DNA from: Devosia nitrariae
GTDB taxonomy: Bacteria > Pseudomonadota > Alphaproteobacteria > Rhizobiales > Devosiaceae
Length of the DNA: 64,000 bases
Direction: 5' to 3'
Assembly (NCBI RefSeq): GCF_030160115.1
Contig: NZ_BSNS01000007.1
Location: 186,001-250,000 of the forward strand
The notes beneath the pieces are model-generated. The model was given only the letters and a program-made list of their open reading frames with translations. It did not search any database and had not been told where the DNA came from. Positions 51,213 to 58,909 of this stretch are shown piece after piece. The first letter of the stretch is position 1. Each line of letters starts with the position of its first letter. The translations under genes were made by a program, and so were the position numbers.

Positions 51213-52187
51213 CTATTCGACGGCGCGGATCGCTTCCCAGTCGGCCTGGCGGTAGCCGAATTCTTCGAACGTCACCTTCTCCATCACAGCCTTCTCGAAG
51301 TCCGAGCGGTCGACCTCGGTGACGGTCAGTCCGCGCTCCCTGAACGTCTCGACGAGCGCCGCCTCGCTCTCGACGATCTTGGCGGTGGCGCGCGCGGCCG
51401 CTTCCTGCATCACCTCGGTGAAGATCGCCTTGTCCTCGTCGGAAAGCTGCGACCAGGCGGTCTGCGAGACCACGGTGTTGAGATGGTCGACGATGTGGCC
51501 GGTGAGCACGATGTAGTCCTGCACCTCGAAGAACTTCTTGGCTTCGATCGTCGTCAGCGGGTTTTCCTGCGCCTCGACGGTACCGTTCTGCAGCGCGAGA
51601 TAGACTTCGGCAAAGGCGATGGGCGTCGTGTTGGCACCGCACGCCCGCGGCATCGCAAGGTATGCCGGCACATCCGGGACGCGGATCTTGAGGCCCTGCA
51701 TGTCGGCGCAGGATTCGATCGGCCGGTTCGAGGTGGTGTGGCGCGTGCCGTAATAGGTGGTCGCGGTGATGTGGTGCCCCGAAGCTTCCTCGTAGCCGGC
51801 GGTCAGGTCCTTGTAGATGTCGCTTTTGGTGTAGGCGAGGAGGTGATCGGCGTCGCGAAAGGTGTAGGGGAAATAGGTGACGCCGATCGGCGCGAACTCA
51901 CGGGCTGCAAAGCTCGATCCGGAGATGATGATGTCGGTGGTGCCGAGCGTCAGGCCCTGATTGATGTCGGCTTCCTTGCCGAGCTGCGAGGCCGGGAACA
52001 CATCGATGTGGTAGCGCCCCTCGGTGCGCTTCTCGATCTCTTCGGCAGCCCACACCGACTCCGTGTGGAACGGTTCGGAGGTCTCGTAGACATGCGCCCA
52101 TTTGAGGTTCGTCTGCGCCATGGCCGCGCTGGCGGTCATGGAAATCGCGGCAATTGCTGCCGTCAGGAATGCGCGTTTCAGTATCAT
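51213..52187 (-). CDS. dctP: TRAP transporter substrate-binding protein DctP
   Basis: A 324-residue periplasmic protein. The signal peptide (MILKRAFLTAAIAAISMTAS) ends near AMAQ; TNLKWAHVYETSEPFHTESV is the normal beginning of a DctP domain, and the substrate-binding Arg lies in KIRVPDVPAYLAM-type block, with QNGTVEAQENPLTTIEAKKF downstream. The ligand is probably a sugar acid. It is 66 bases downstream of the GntR gene and is the first transporter gene. Confidence 0.93.
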   Translation of the reverse strand: MILKRAFLTAAIAAISMTASAAMAQTNLKWAHVYETSEPFHTESVWAAEEIEKRTEGRYHIDVFPASQLGKEADINQGLTLGTTDIIISGSSFAAREFAPIGVTYFPYTFRDADHLLAYTKSDIYKDLTAGYEEASGHHITATTYYGTRHTTSNRPIESCADMQGLKIRVPDVPAYLAMPRACGANTTPIAFAEVYLALQNGTVEAQENPLTTIEAKKFFEVQDYIVLTGHIVDHLNTVVSQTAWSQLSDEDKAIFTEVMQEAAARATAKIVESEAALVETFRERGLTVTEVDRSDFEKAVMEKVTFEEFGYRQADWEAIRAVE

Positions 52188-52252
52188 ATTGGTCCTCCCA
52201 GTGATGATGATGGTACATCGGCCGCCGGTGCAGCCGGATAGGTATCCTCTCC

Positions 52253-52981
52253 TTAACTTCCAGGCCGTCCTGGCTCCTCGACGGCCTCGCCGAAACTGCG
52301 TTGGAACCGCTCCTGCGACAGACGCAGATGCGTCTGCATGGCAGCCTTGGCGCCTTCGACATCATGGGCGGCGATGGCGTCGCGGATAGCCGCGTGCTCG
52401 GCGACTGCCGTGCGCCAGGTGTCACCGTCCTCGAAATAGACGGCGAGCCGCTCGAAATAGGGATTGATGCGCTGGTCGAACAGGTCGCCGATGAAGCGGA
52501 CCAGCACCGCGTTGCCGAGTATGCCGGCAATGCCCGTATGGAACGCGCGGTCGAGACGGATCATCGGGTCGCCGGATCCGCGCTGGCTCTGCATGCCGCC
52601 GAGCACATCGTCGAGCGCTGCGATATCGGAAGGCGTTGCCAGCCGCGCCGCCTCGGCCGCGATGGCGCCCTCTATGAAGGCCCGCGCCCTCAACAGCTCG
52701 AACGGCCCCTCGATGGTGTCGCCGACAGACGCCCTGGGCATCACCTGGGCGCCGCTGGTCACATAGATGCCGGATCCACCCCTGATGGTGATGCGCCCCT
52801 CGACCTCGAGCGCGATCAGTGCCTCGCGCAGCGTCGGGCGCGATATCTGCAGCTGCGCGGCAAGGTCCCGCTCCGGCGGCAGGCGCGTTTCCGGCGGAAA
52901 CTCGCCGTCATCGATCAGCTGCCGCAGCTGGTCGGCGACCTGGCGATAAAGGCGACGCGGCTGTACGGCAACGACGGGAAT
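52253..52981 (-). CDS. GntR-family regulator (FCD), no canonical start codon
   Basis: About 242 residues: the winged helix occupies residues 10-75 (VQPRRLYRQVADQLRQLI, LPPERDLAAQLQISRPTLRE, ALIALEVEGRITIRGGSGIY) and FCD helices follow to the end. The frame has no ATG, GTG or TTG before the helix-turn-helix; the first GTG is inside (52762) and would delete it. An in-frame stop lies 8 codons upstream of AGG. GGAGG is 9 bases before an ATT, so ATT may be the start, as in infC; an ATG changed to AGG is another explanation. A palindromic operator stands 30 bases upstream. Confidence 0.78.
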   Translation of the reverse strand: MPVVAVQPRRLYRQVADQLRQLIDDGEFPPETRLPPERDLAAQLQISRPTLREALIALEVEGRITIRGGSGIYVTSGAQVMPRASVGDTIEGPFELLRARAFIEGAIAAEAARLATPSDIAALDDVLGGMQSQRGSGDPMIRLDRAFHTGIAGILGNAVLVRFIGDLFDQRINPYFERLAVYFEDGDTWRTAVAEHAAIRDAIAAHDVEGAKAAMQTHLRLSQERFQRSFGEAVEEPGRPGS

Positions 52982-53010
52982 CTCGAGGGTCCTCCGCTGG
53001 CCTATTGGTC

Positions 53011-53027
53011 AATTGGTCTGGCCAATT
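53011..53027. promoter_or_regulatory. PdhR/LldR-type operator, AATTGG-N5-CCAATT
   Basis: The 17 bases AATTGG-TCTGG-CCAATT are a perfect 6-base inverted repeat. They match the known FadR-subfamily consensus AATTGGTnnnACCAATT with a single change (ACC to GCC). The overlapping ATTGGTCAAT upstream may be a second half-site. It lies 30 bases upstream of the GntR reading frame and is likely its autoregulatory operator, controlling the dctPQM-idnD operon as well. Confidence 0.7.
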
Positions 53028-53150
53028 TCGCCAACCTTGCGCCCGAAAGTCCGCCTCGTCAAGTCACGCGAGGGGGTGCTGCACCGGCCTCAGCTCTTGG
53101 CAACCGTCGCCCACACCGCCCACAATTATCATTTCGGCCAAGGTCCCTGA

Positions 53151-53186
53151 GATACCGCGCCAGCCGCAAGGTGTATGAACCGGGCG
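53151..53186. repeat. 36-base dispersed repeat, copy 1
   Basis: GATACCGCGCCAGCCGCAAG and the following GTGTATGAACCGGGCG match 63334-63369 at 31 of 36 positions. It lies in the non-coding region upstream of an SDR gene and is not part of any gene. Function unknown; it resembles dispersed repeats of the Devosia group. Confidence 0.55.
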
Positions 53187-53260
53187 GAAATGGGTTATGA
53201 CGAGCGCGCAGACTCCATAATAGGAGCTGCCGCATCGACACAGGGAAGAGGAAATCAACA

Positions 53261-53989
53261 ATGCCGGACCTGGCAGGCAAGATCGCGGTGGTTACGGGCG
53301 CCGCGTCAGGCATAGGCCTCGCAACGACCAAAGCACTGCTGGCTGAAGGTGCCCGGGTCGTGATGGTCGACTGGAACGAAAACAAACTCTCCGAACTGGT
53401 CGGCGAGTTGGGCAAAGCCGTCATCCCCCAGGTGACCAACCTGCTTGATGCGGACAGCTGCAACCGAATGGTGCCGGAGATCCTGGAGAAGGTCGATCAT
53501 ATCGACATCCTGCACTGCAATGCCGGCGTCTATGTCGGAGGCGATCTGACCGATACGACACCCGAGGCCATCGACCGCATGCTGAACCTCAACGTCAATG
53601 CGGTCATGAAGAACGTGCACGCGGTCGTCCCGCACATGATCGAGCGCAAGACCGGCGATATCCTCGTCACCTGCTCGGTGGCGGGACACTTCCCGACGTA
53701 CTGGGAGCCGGTCTATTCGGGCTCGAAATGGGCGATCAACAGTTTTGTCCAAGGCATGCGCCGACAATTGATCCCGCACGGCATCCGCGTCGGTGAGATC
53801 TCTCCTGGACCAGTCGTGTCGGCCTTGCTGGCCGACTGGCCCGAAGAGAACCTGCGCAAGGCCAAGGAGGCTGGCGGCCTGATCGATCCGGAGGAGGTTG
53901 CCGAGGCAATCGTCTTCATGCTCACCCGCAAGCGCAACGTGACCATCCGCGACATCGTCATTTTGCCGAGCAATTTCGATCGCGTCTAG
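53261..53989 (+). CDS. SDR family oxidoreductase, ribitol-dehydrogenase-like
   Basis: A 242-residue classical SDR: cofactor motif TGAASGIG at 12-19, NAG in LHCNAGVYVGG near 88, and catalytic Tyr-x-x-x-Lys in PVYSGSKWAINSF. The SGSKWAINSFVQGMRRQL segment is typical of ribitol/polyol dehydrogenases. It would interconvert a sugar alcohol and a ketose, but no transporter or kinase for such a sugar is adjacent. GGAAGAGGA leads into the ATG. It converges with a hydrolase gene 8 bases away. Confidence 0.9.
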   Translation: MPDLAGKIAVVTGAASGIGLATTKALLAEGARVVMVDWNENKLSELVGELGKAVIPQVTNLLDADSCNRMVPEILEKVDHIDILHCNAGVYVGGDLTDTTPEAIDRMLNLNVNAVMKNVHAVVPHMIERKTGDILVTCSVAGHFPTYWEPVYSGSKWAINSFVQGMRRQLIPHGIRVGEISPGPVVSALLADWPEENLRKAKEAGGLIDPEEVAEAIVFMLTRKRNVTIRDIVILPSNFDRV

Positions 53990-53997
53990 GAACCGCT

Positions 53998-54891
53998 TTA
54001 GCCGAGGAAGAACCGCTCTATCTCCGGGGCGAGGACTTCTGGCGCGGCATTGTGCGTCTGACCGTCCAGCGTGCGGTGCTGCGCATCGGGTAGGACATCC
54101 GCTACCGCTCGAGCCGAATTGCGTATCCATGGAGGGCTCCCCCCACCGTCCATCACCAGCGTGGGTGCGGTGGCAGTGGTCCATTGTTCGGCCGGCAGCG
54201 GGTCGCCTGCCATGTTATCTCCCAAAACGGCGAGGTCGTAGGCCAGGGTATGCGCCAAGGCCTCGAGCGCCGGCCATGTTGGGGCGTTTCGCATCTCTGC
54301 CACGGCTTCGGCAGGCGCGCCCACCACTTCGGTCATGAAGAATTTTACGGCGTCACCTCGGCGATTGGCGGCGATCAGCTCATTGATGTGCCTGACATAA
54401 TTCTCAGGCGGTGGCGGACGGCTGTCGTCGATAATGAATGGCGGTTCGTACAGCGAGAGCTTTTGGACCTTGGCCGGGAGCCTGGCTGTGGTCTCCAAGG
54501 CAAGGACCGCGCCGGAGGACTGGCCGTGGACAAACGCCGCTCCACCTGCTTCCTCGATGAGGACCTCGAGATCTTCGATCTCGCGCTCGACGGAATAGGG
54601 CGGCGTGTCTTCACTATCACCTCTGCCACGGCGATCGTAGCTGAACACGGTCAAGCGTGGCGCCAGGAGCTTGGCCAGTGGCGCCCACCCCGATCGATCG
54701 CTGAGAGCGCCGCCGACGAGGATAAGCGCCGGTCCGTCGCCCACCCGCTCGAAGGCGATGCGGGTCCCGTCTTTCGAAATGACTTCATTTCCGCCCACGC
54801 GCGCCTCCTGCGCCGATACCAGGCGCCCCATCGATGCAGTGGACATGATCGCGCCCGCCAAACCAGTCCCGATGAACAGGCGCCTGCTCAT
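53998..54891 (-). CDS. Alpha/beta-hydrolase with Tat-type signal
   Basis: A 297-residue hydrolase. The start MSRRLFIGTGLAGAIMSTAS is a twin-arginine signal (S-R-R-L-F). The triad is intact: Ser in FVHGQSSGAVLA, Asp in TLVMDGGGS and His in DGQTHNAAPE. Dispersed blocks such as YDRRGRGDSEDTPPYS are of the EphC/haloperoxidase-like type. The protein is exported folded, and its substrate is unknown. The frame is open upstream of the chosen ATG, which has a weak ribosome site. Confidence 0.85.
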   Translation of the reverse strand: MSRRLFIGTGLAGAIMSTASMGRLVSAQEARVGGNEVISKDGTRIAFERVGDGPALILVGGALSDRSGWAPLAKLLAPRLTVFSYDRRGRGDSEDTPPYSVEREIEDLEVLIEEAGGAAFVHGQSSGAVLALETTARLPAKVQKLSLYEPPFIIDDSRPPPPENYVRHINELIAANRRGDAVKFFMTEVVGAPAEAVAEMRNAPTWPALEALAHTLAYDLAVLGDNMAGDPLPAEQWTTATAPTLVMDGGGSPPWIRNSARAVADVLPDAQHRTLDGQTHNAAPEVLAPEIERFFLG

Positions 54892-55087
54892 CAAACGTGC
54901 CGACAATTGGACACTCCACTTCGGTTTGGCCAGGAAACGAGCGGCGGGGGAGGAGGTTCCAGGATCCCCTTCAGCCCGGCGCATGCTGCCCGGCCATCCG
55001 ATTTTTCAAGTGTGTCTTCGGCAGGCGGTCCGCCGCTCCGCGTGAAGGCTGCGCTGGGCGCACGCCCCCATCGCATTGCGCTTCGTC

Positions 55088-55465
55088 TCAGACTGCAGGC
55101 AGGCTCGCTCCTGCGGCATGGTCTATTGCATAGAGCCAGTTGCCGTCCGGCTGGCGCCGGATGATCTCGGCCGAACTGCCGGACATGATCTGGTTCCCAT
55201 CAGGATCGCGCAGAACCCAATCGGCGCGCAGCAGGGCAAGATCGCCCAGTTGCAGGCAGAAGTTATTGCGGCCGCTCAACGTGCCCGGCACCTTCAGGAA
55301 CTCGCCGAGGAAGAACGCGATCTCGGCCTTGCCGCGCACGGTCCGGGTGGCATCGGCCAGGATCGCCTCGTCCTCATAGAGCGCCAGCAGATGGTCAAGT
55401 TCGCGCGTGTTGAAGGCGCGCGCCCAGGTTTCGTTGAACGCTTCCGGTCTTTCTACGGTGAACAT
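55088..55465 (-). CDS. SnoaL-like / DUF4440 small protein
   Basis: A 125-residue NTF2-like protein: FNETWARAFNTRELDHLLAL, YEDEAILADATRTVRGKAEI and the final WLYAIDHAAG, the barrel pattern of SnoaL/ketosteroid-isomerase-like folds. CGGAG lies before the ATG. Members act as isomerases, binding proteins or are without activity. It is divergent from the HxlR regulator with 73 bases between starts, so it is the probable target of that regulator. Confidence 0.85.
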   Translation of the reverse strand: MFTVERPEAFNETWARAFNTRELDHLLALYEDEAILADATRTVRGKAEIAFFLGEFLKVPGTLSGRNNFCLQLGDLALLRADWVLRDPDGNQIMSGSSAEIIRRQPDGNWLYAIDHAAGASLPAV

Positions 55466-55538
55466 TGCTTGCTCCGTCTCGGGTTGACGCAGGCAACCAA
55501 TCACACCCACACTTTCCTATCCAAATGGAGAGAACTGC

Positions 55539-55913
55539 ATGCTGCACTGGGCGCAGAACTACGCGTTCGAGGAGCCCGTCGCCCGCCCGGCCACGGACTG
55601 CCCCGTCGAAGACTGGCTGGCTTTTCTCGGCCACCGATGGAACGCGTGCATCCTCTGGCATCTCTCGGCGGGCGCGAAGCGCTACAGCGAGCTTGCGCGC
55701 TGCCTGCCGGGGGTCACGCCGAAGGTGCTGACGGAACGCCTCGAGGCGCTCGAAGATAGAGGGCTCGTCACGCGTTCCCCCCAATCGACCTTCCCGCGCA
55801 GCGTCATCTATGCGCTGAGCCCCGAAGGCAGAAGGGTCGTCGAGATCATCGGCCTGCTGGAGCCTTTGGCGAAATCCTCCCACACGCCCCGGCGCGTTGC
55901 CACGGGCGGGTGA
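55539..55913 (+). CDS. HxlR-family transcriptional regulator
   Basis: A 124-residue MarR-like winged helix of the HxlR type: EDWLAFLGHRWNACILWHLS, RYSELARCLPGVTPKVLTER, LEALEDRGLVTRSPQSTFPR, with the wing R-S-V-I-Y-A-L-S. In HxlR proteins a Cys near the N-terminus (here in DCPVEDW) can sense electrophiles; that Cys is present. AGAG before the ATG is weak. It is divergent from the SnoaL-like gene, which it likely controls. Confidence 0.9.
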   Translation: MLHWAQNYAFEEPVARPATDCPVEDWLAFLGHRWNACILWHLSAGAKRYSELARCLPGVTPKVLTERLEALEDRGLVTRSPQSTFPRSVIYALSPEGRRVVEIIGLLEPLAKSSHTPRRVATGG

Positions 55914-55954
55914 AGCCCCGACCGGCGCCAAGGCAGGTCCACCTAGCCGCTAGA

Positions 55955-56647
55955 TCACGGGGCTCGATACATCTTGATGGTTCGATGACCGTGTTTGAAC
56001 GCGCGGTAGGCGGGTGGCCCCGCATCGAATGCACTCCGATCCGTTGCGGCGACCACAACCACGGCGTGGCGCGGCAGGACATGCCAGAGGACGTCCAGCA
56101 TCGACACCAGGGGCCGTTCGGAGGCGGTCTGCCAATGTGTTTGCGAACCGTAAGGCAGATCGGTCACCACGATGTCGATCATAGACGGGTCGATACCAGG
56201 CAACGACGCCTTGTCCGTGATGTCCGCTACCGCCGCTTCGAATGCGATCGCTCGGCCGTCAACCAGTTTCATCAGGCGCTCTGCCGAAGCGATGCGCGAC
56301 GGGTTCGCCCCCATCTGCCGGAGTTCGTTGGCTCTCCTCGAAAGTCCCTGCGGCGACGTGAGCTCGAGGTTGCGCCGCGCCAACCAAACGGCATCGCCGG
56401 AAATGTCGGTCGCAATGACGTTGGTGATGGAATGCGCGCAGGCAATGCCGAGCGTCGCCACGATGCCGCCGGCACCGCACATCGGATCCCAGACGGACAC
56501 CTGCTGCCTGCCGACGATCTGGCGCGCGCGCTCGAAGAGTTCGATGCTGACTCTGGCGGGAAAAGCAGGAAACCCCGGCGCGGAATAGAGAACCTGTCCG
56601 CTGCCGAGATCCTCATAGGAGACGGCGGGTGCATATTCAAATCGCAC
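55955..56647 (-). CDS. AviRa-like 23S rRNA methyltransferase
   Basis: A 230-residue SAM methyltransferase resembling AviRa, the enzyme that methylates 23S rRNA and gives avilamycin resistance in Streptomyces. The matching blocks are LGSGQVLYSAPGFPAFPAR, VWDPMCGAGGIVATLG (motif I) and VVTDLPYGSQTHW (catalytic motif). I chose the GTG at 56647, with GGTGGAG 11 bases upstream, since it begins MRFEYAPAVSYED as family members do; the frame stays open to 56884, overlapping murB. AviRa homologues in ordinary bacteria need not be resistance enzymes. Confidence 0.78.
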   Translation of the reverse strand: MRFEYAPAVSYEDLGSGQVLYSAPGFPAFPARVSIELFERARQIVGRQQVSVWDPMCGAGGIVATLGIACAHSITNVIATDISGDAVWLARRNLELTSPQGLSRRANELRQMGANPSRIASAERLMKLVDGRAIAFEAAVADITDKASLPGIDPSMIDIVVTDLPYGSQTHWQTASERPLVSMLDVLWHVLPRHAVVVVAATDRSAFDAGPPAYRAFKHGHRTIKMYRAP

Positions 56648-56871
56648 TGCGGGAAGAGCTCCACCATTCGGCCGCGTTACCGCCCTATCATCGTTGATGG
56701 CGTTCAATTTGTGCAGTCGCTTTCTCGAGACGATTGCACCGCGGCTCCGGATCGGCTGATCGGGCGCAACGTTCCTACGCCACGACGTGCAATCTGCTTG
56801 CAGCGGGGGCGCGGGCGCGTCAAAAGACGCTGCCTTGCAACGCAGCCCCTTCAGCGCCCAGACCCGGCACC

Positions 56872-57858
56872 ATGGAATTGACACCAGACTTCGACCTCTC
56901 CCCGTTCAACACCCTGGGCCTCGCCTCCAAGGCACGGTACGGGGCGGTGATCTCGGCACGCGACGAGATCGGGGAGTTGATGGCATTTGCCGCATCCGCC
57001 GGTCTCCCGCTCCACATCGTCGGCGGCGGCAGCAATCTGGTGCTGCGCGATGACCTTGAGGCCGTCGTCGGCGTGATGGCCATCAAGGGGCGCACCATCG
57101 AGCGGCGTGATGACGGGTCAGCCCTGGTGACGGCGAAAGCCGGCGAGGACTGGTCGCAGTTCGTTGCCTGGACGGTGTCCGAGGGCCTCCGGGGCCTCGA
57201 GAACCTTGCCGGCATACCGGGCACGGTCGGTGCCGCGCCGATCCAGAATATCGGCGCCTATGGCGTGGAGCTGGCCGAGAGGCTGGAATCGTTGACCGTC
57301 CTCGACACGCAGGACGGAAAGGAGCGCCGCTTTACGCCTGACGAGTGCAAATTCTCCTACCGTCAGAGCCTCTTCAAGCAGCTTCGCGGCCGCTTCATCG
57401 TCACTGAGGCGACCTTCGCCCTCCCGCGAGCCTGGGCGCCGGTCCTCACCTATCCGGGCCTCGACAGCCTGCCGCGCGACGCCGATGCGTCGGTGATCAT
57501 GGAGCGGGTGCTGACCCTCCGCGCGAGCAAGCTCCCCGACTGGCGGGTGATCGGCAATGTCGGGTCATTCTTCCACAATCCGGTGGTCCGGCCCGAAATG
57601 GCCGACGCCATCACGGGTGGTCCGCGCTATCCCCAGCCGGACGGCACCGTCAAGCTCTCCGCCGCCTGGCTGATCGATGCCTGCGGCCTCAAGGGGCATC
57701 GGCACGGACAGGCCGGGATCTATGAAGGCCATGCCCTGATCGTCGTCAACCATGGCGGCGCGACCTACCGGGAGGTTTCGGAGCTTTCCGCGAAGGTCAG
57801 CGGTGCGGTGGAAGAGCGCTTCGGTGTCACCCTCACCCGCGAGCCGATCGAGCTCTAA
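56872..57858 (+). CDS. murB: UDP-N-acetylmuramate dehydrogenase, E. coli-type (type I) MurB
   Basis: A 328-residue FAD enzyme that reduces UDP-GlcNAc-enolpyruvate to UDP-MurNAc in peptidoglycan synthesis. FAD blocks VGGGSNLVLRDD (residues 44-55) and GIPGTVGAAPIQNIGAYG are present; the catalytic Ser is in GNVGSFFHNPVV and the final Glu in YEGHALIVVNHG-type region. The type I form has the extra Tyr loop (YRQSLFKQL). Most alphaproteobacteria carry type II MurB in the cell-division cluster, so this may be an additional or horizontally acquired copy. It stands alone and converges on gshB. Confidence 0.93.
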   Translation: MELTPDFDLSPFNTLGLASKARYGAVISARDEIGELMAFAASAGLPLHIVGGGSNLVLRDDLEAVVGVMAIKGRTIERRDDGSALVTAKAGEDWSQFVAWTVSEGLRGLENLAGIPGTVGAAPIQNIGAYGVELAERLESLTVLDTQDGKERRFTPDECKFSYRQSLFKQLRGRFIVTEATFALPRAWAPVLTYPGLDSLPRDADASVIMERVLTLRASKLPDWRVIGNVGSFFHNPVVRPEMADAITGGPRYPQPDGTVKLSAAWLIDACGLKGHRHGQAGIYEGHALIVVNHGGATYREVSELSAKVSGAVEERFGVTLTREPIEL

Positions 57859-58901
57859 AGTGTCGCCAGTTCCCGGTTGGGTATCCGGCCGGCATAGGCA
57901 TCGCGGATCGAGACTTTCTTCTCGAGCGCTTCGATGACGCTCTGGCAGAAATCGGTCTCGTACATCTTCGAAAGGTTGTTGAGCCCGCCCGGGGTGAAGA
58001 CGTTGATCTCTAAGAGCTTGTCGCCGACGATGTCGAGGCCGACGAGGAACATGCCGTCCTGGACGAGCTTGGGGCGCACCGACTCGGCGATCGCCAGCAT
58101 CCCGGGCGTGACCTCGACGGTTTCGGGGTGGCCCCCGGCATGGATGTTGGAGCGCAGTTCCCCGTCGGCGGGCGCCCGGCGAAAGGCGGCATATTTGCCG
58201 TCGCGTTGCAGCGGGACGCCGTTCATCAGGAAAAAGCGCACGTCGCCTTGGCTCGCCTTGGGCATGAAGCTCTGGGCGATGAGATAGCCCTCCTCGCTCA
58301 CCGCCTCGAAGATCTGGTTGAGGTTGGAGTCCTTTGGCGAGGCGATCTTGAAGACGTTCTTGCCGCCCGAGCCCTGCAGGGGTTTGAGGATGACGCCGCG
58401 ACGTTGCGCGTCGATGAAGGCACGAATCTCCTCTATGCTCTTGGAGATCAGCGTTTCCGGACGCACCGTCGAGGGAAAGCCCTGGAAGTAGAGCTTGTTC
58501 TGCGCCTGCTCGAGACCCTCCGGATCGTTGAGCACCACCACGCCGCGCTCGGCCGCAAGCCGTCCGAAGAGGGCGCCGATCTGGGTGGCCCAGGGGCGAT
58601 CGGCCGCATCCTCGGCCGGGTCGTTGCGCAGCATCAGGACATCGATCTCCTCGACCGCGACGGGCTCGATGGTCGTCTCCTTGCCCTGCAGGTCCTTGAA
58701 CAAGGTCGCCGCCTTCTTGTACTTGGCCGAGGGCAGCGTCAGGGCGCGCACGACGATGCTGTCGTCGGAGCGCATCACGAAGTCGCCCGGGGTCAGATAG
58801 CAGATCTCGTGGCCGCGACTGACCGCCGCCAGGGCCAGGTGCGTGGTGGTGTAGTTGACGGTTTCGCCCTTGATCGAGTTGACGAAGAAAGCGATGCGCA
58901 T
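57855..58901 (-). CDS. GshB-like ATP-grasp ligase in a DUF1704 operon
   Basis: A 348-residue ATP-grasp protein that resembles glutathione synthase: MRIAFFVNSIKGETVNYTTT, then the ATP-binding LKPLQGSGGKNVFKI near residue 172 and the Mg-binding DKLLEINVFTPGGLNNL at the end. It differs from typical GshB (about 315 residues, MALKVAFQMDPI) in its N-terminus, so I regard it as a divergent paralogue. It may join an amino acid to a peptide. Its start lies 8 bases from the DUF1704 gene, and its stop overlaps the convergent murB stop by 4 bases. Confidence 0.85.
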   Translation of the reverse strand: MRIAFFVNSIKGETVNYTTTHLALAAVSRGHEICYLTPGDFVMRSDDSIVVRALTLPSAKYKKAATLFKDLQGKETTIEPVAVEEIDVLMLRNDPAEDAADRPWATQIGALFGRLAAERGVVVLNDPEGLEQAQNKLYFQGFPSTVRPETLISKSIEEIRAFIDAQRRGVILKPLQGSGGKNVFKIASPKDSNLNQIFEAVSEEGYLIAQSFMPKASQGDVRFFLMNGVPLQRDGKYAAFRRAPADGELRSNIHAGGHPETVEVTPGMLAIAESVRPKLVQDGMFLVGLDIVGDKLLEINVFTPGGLNNLSKMYETDFCQSVIEALEKKVSIRDAYAGRIPNRELATL

Positions 58902-58909
58902 AGGGGCTC

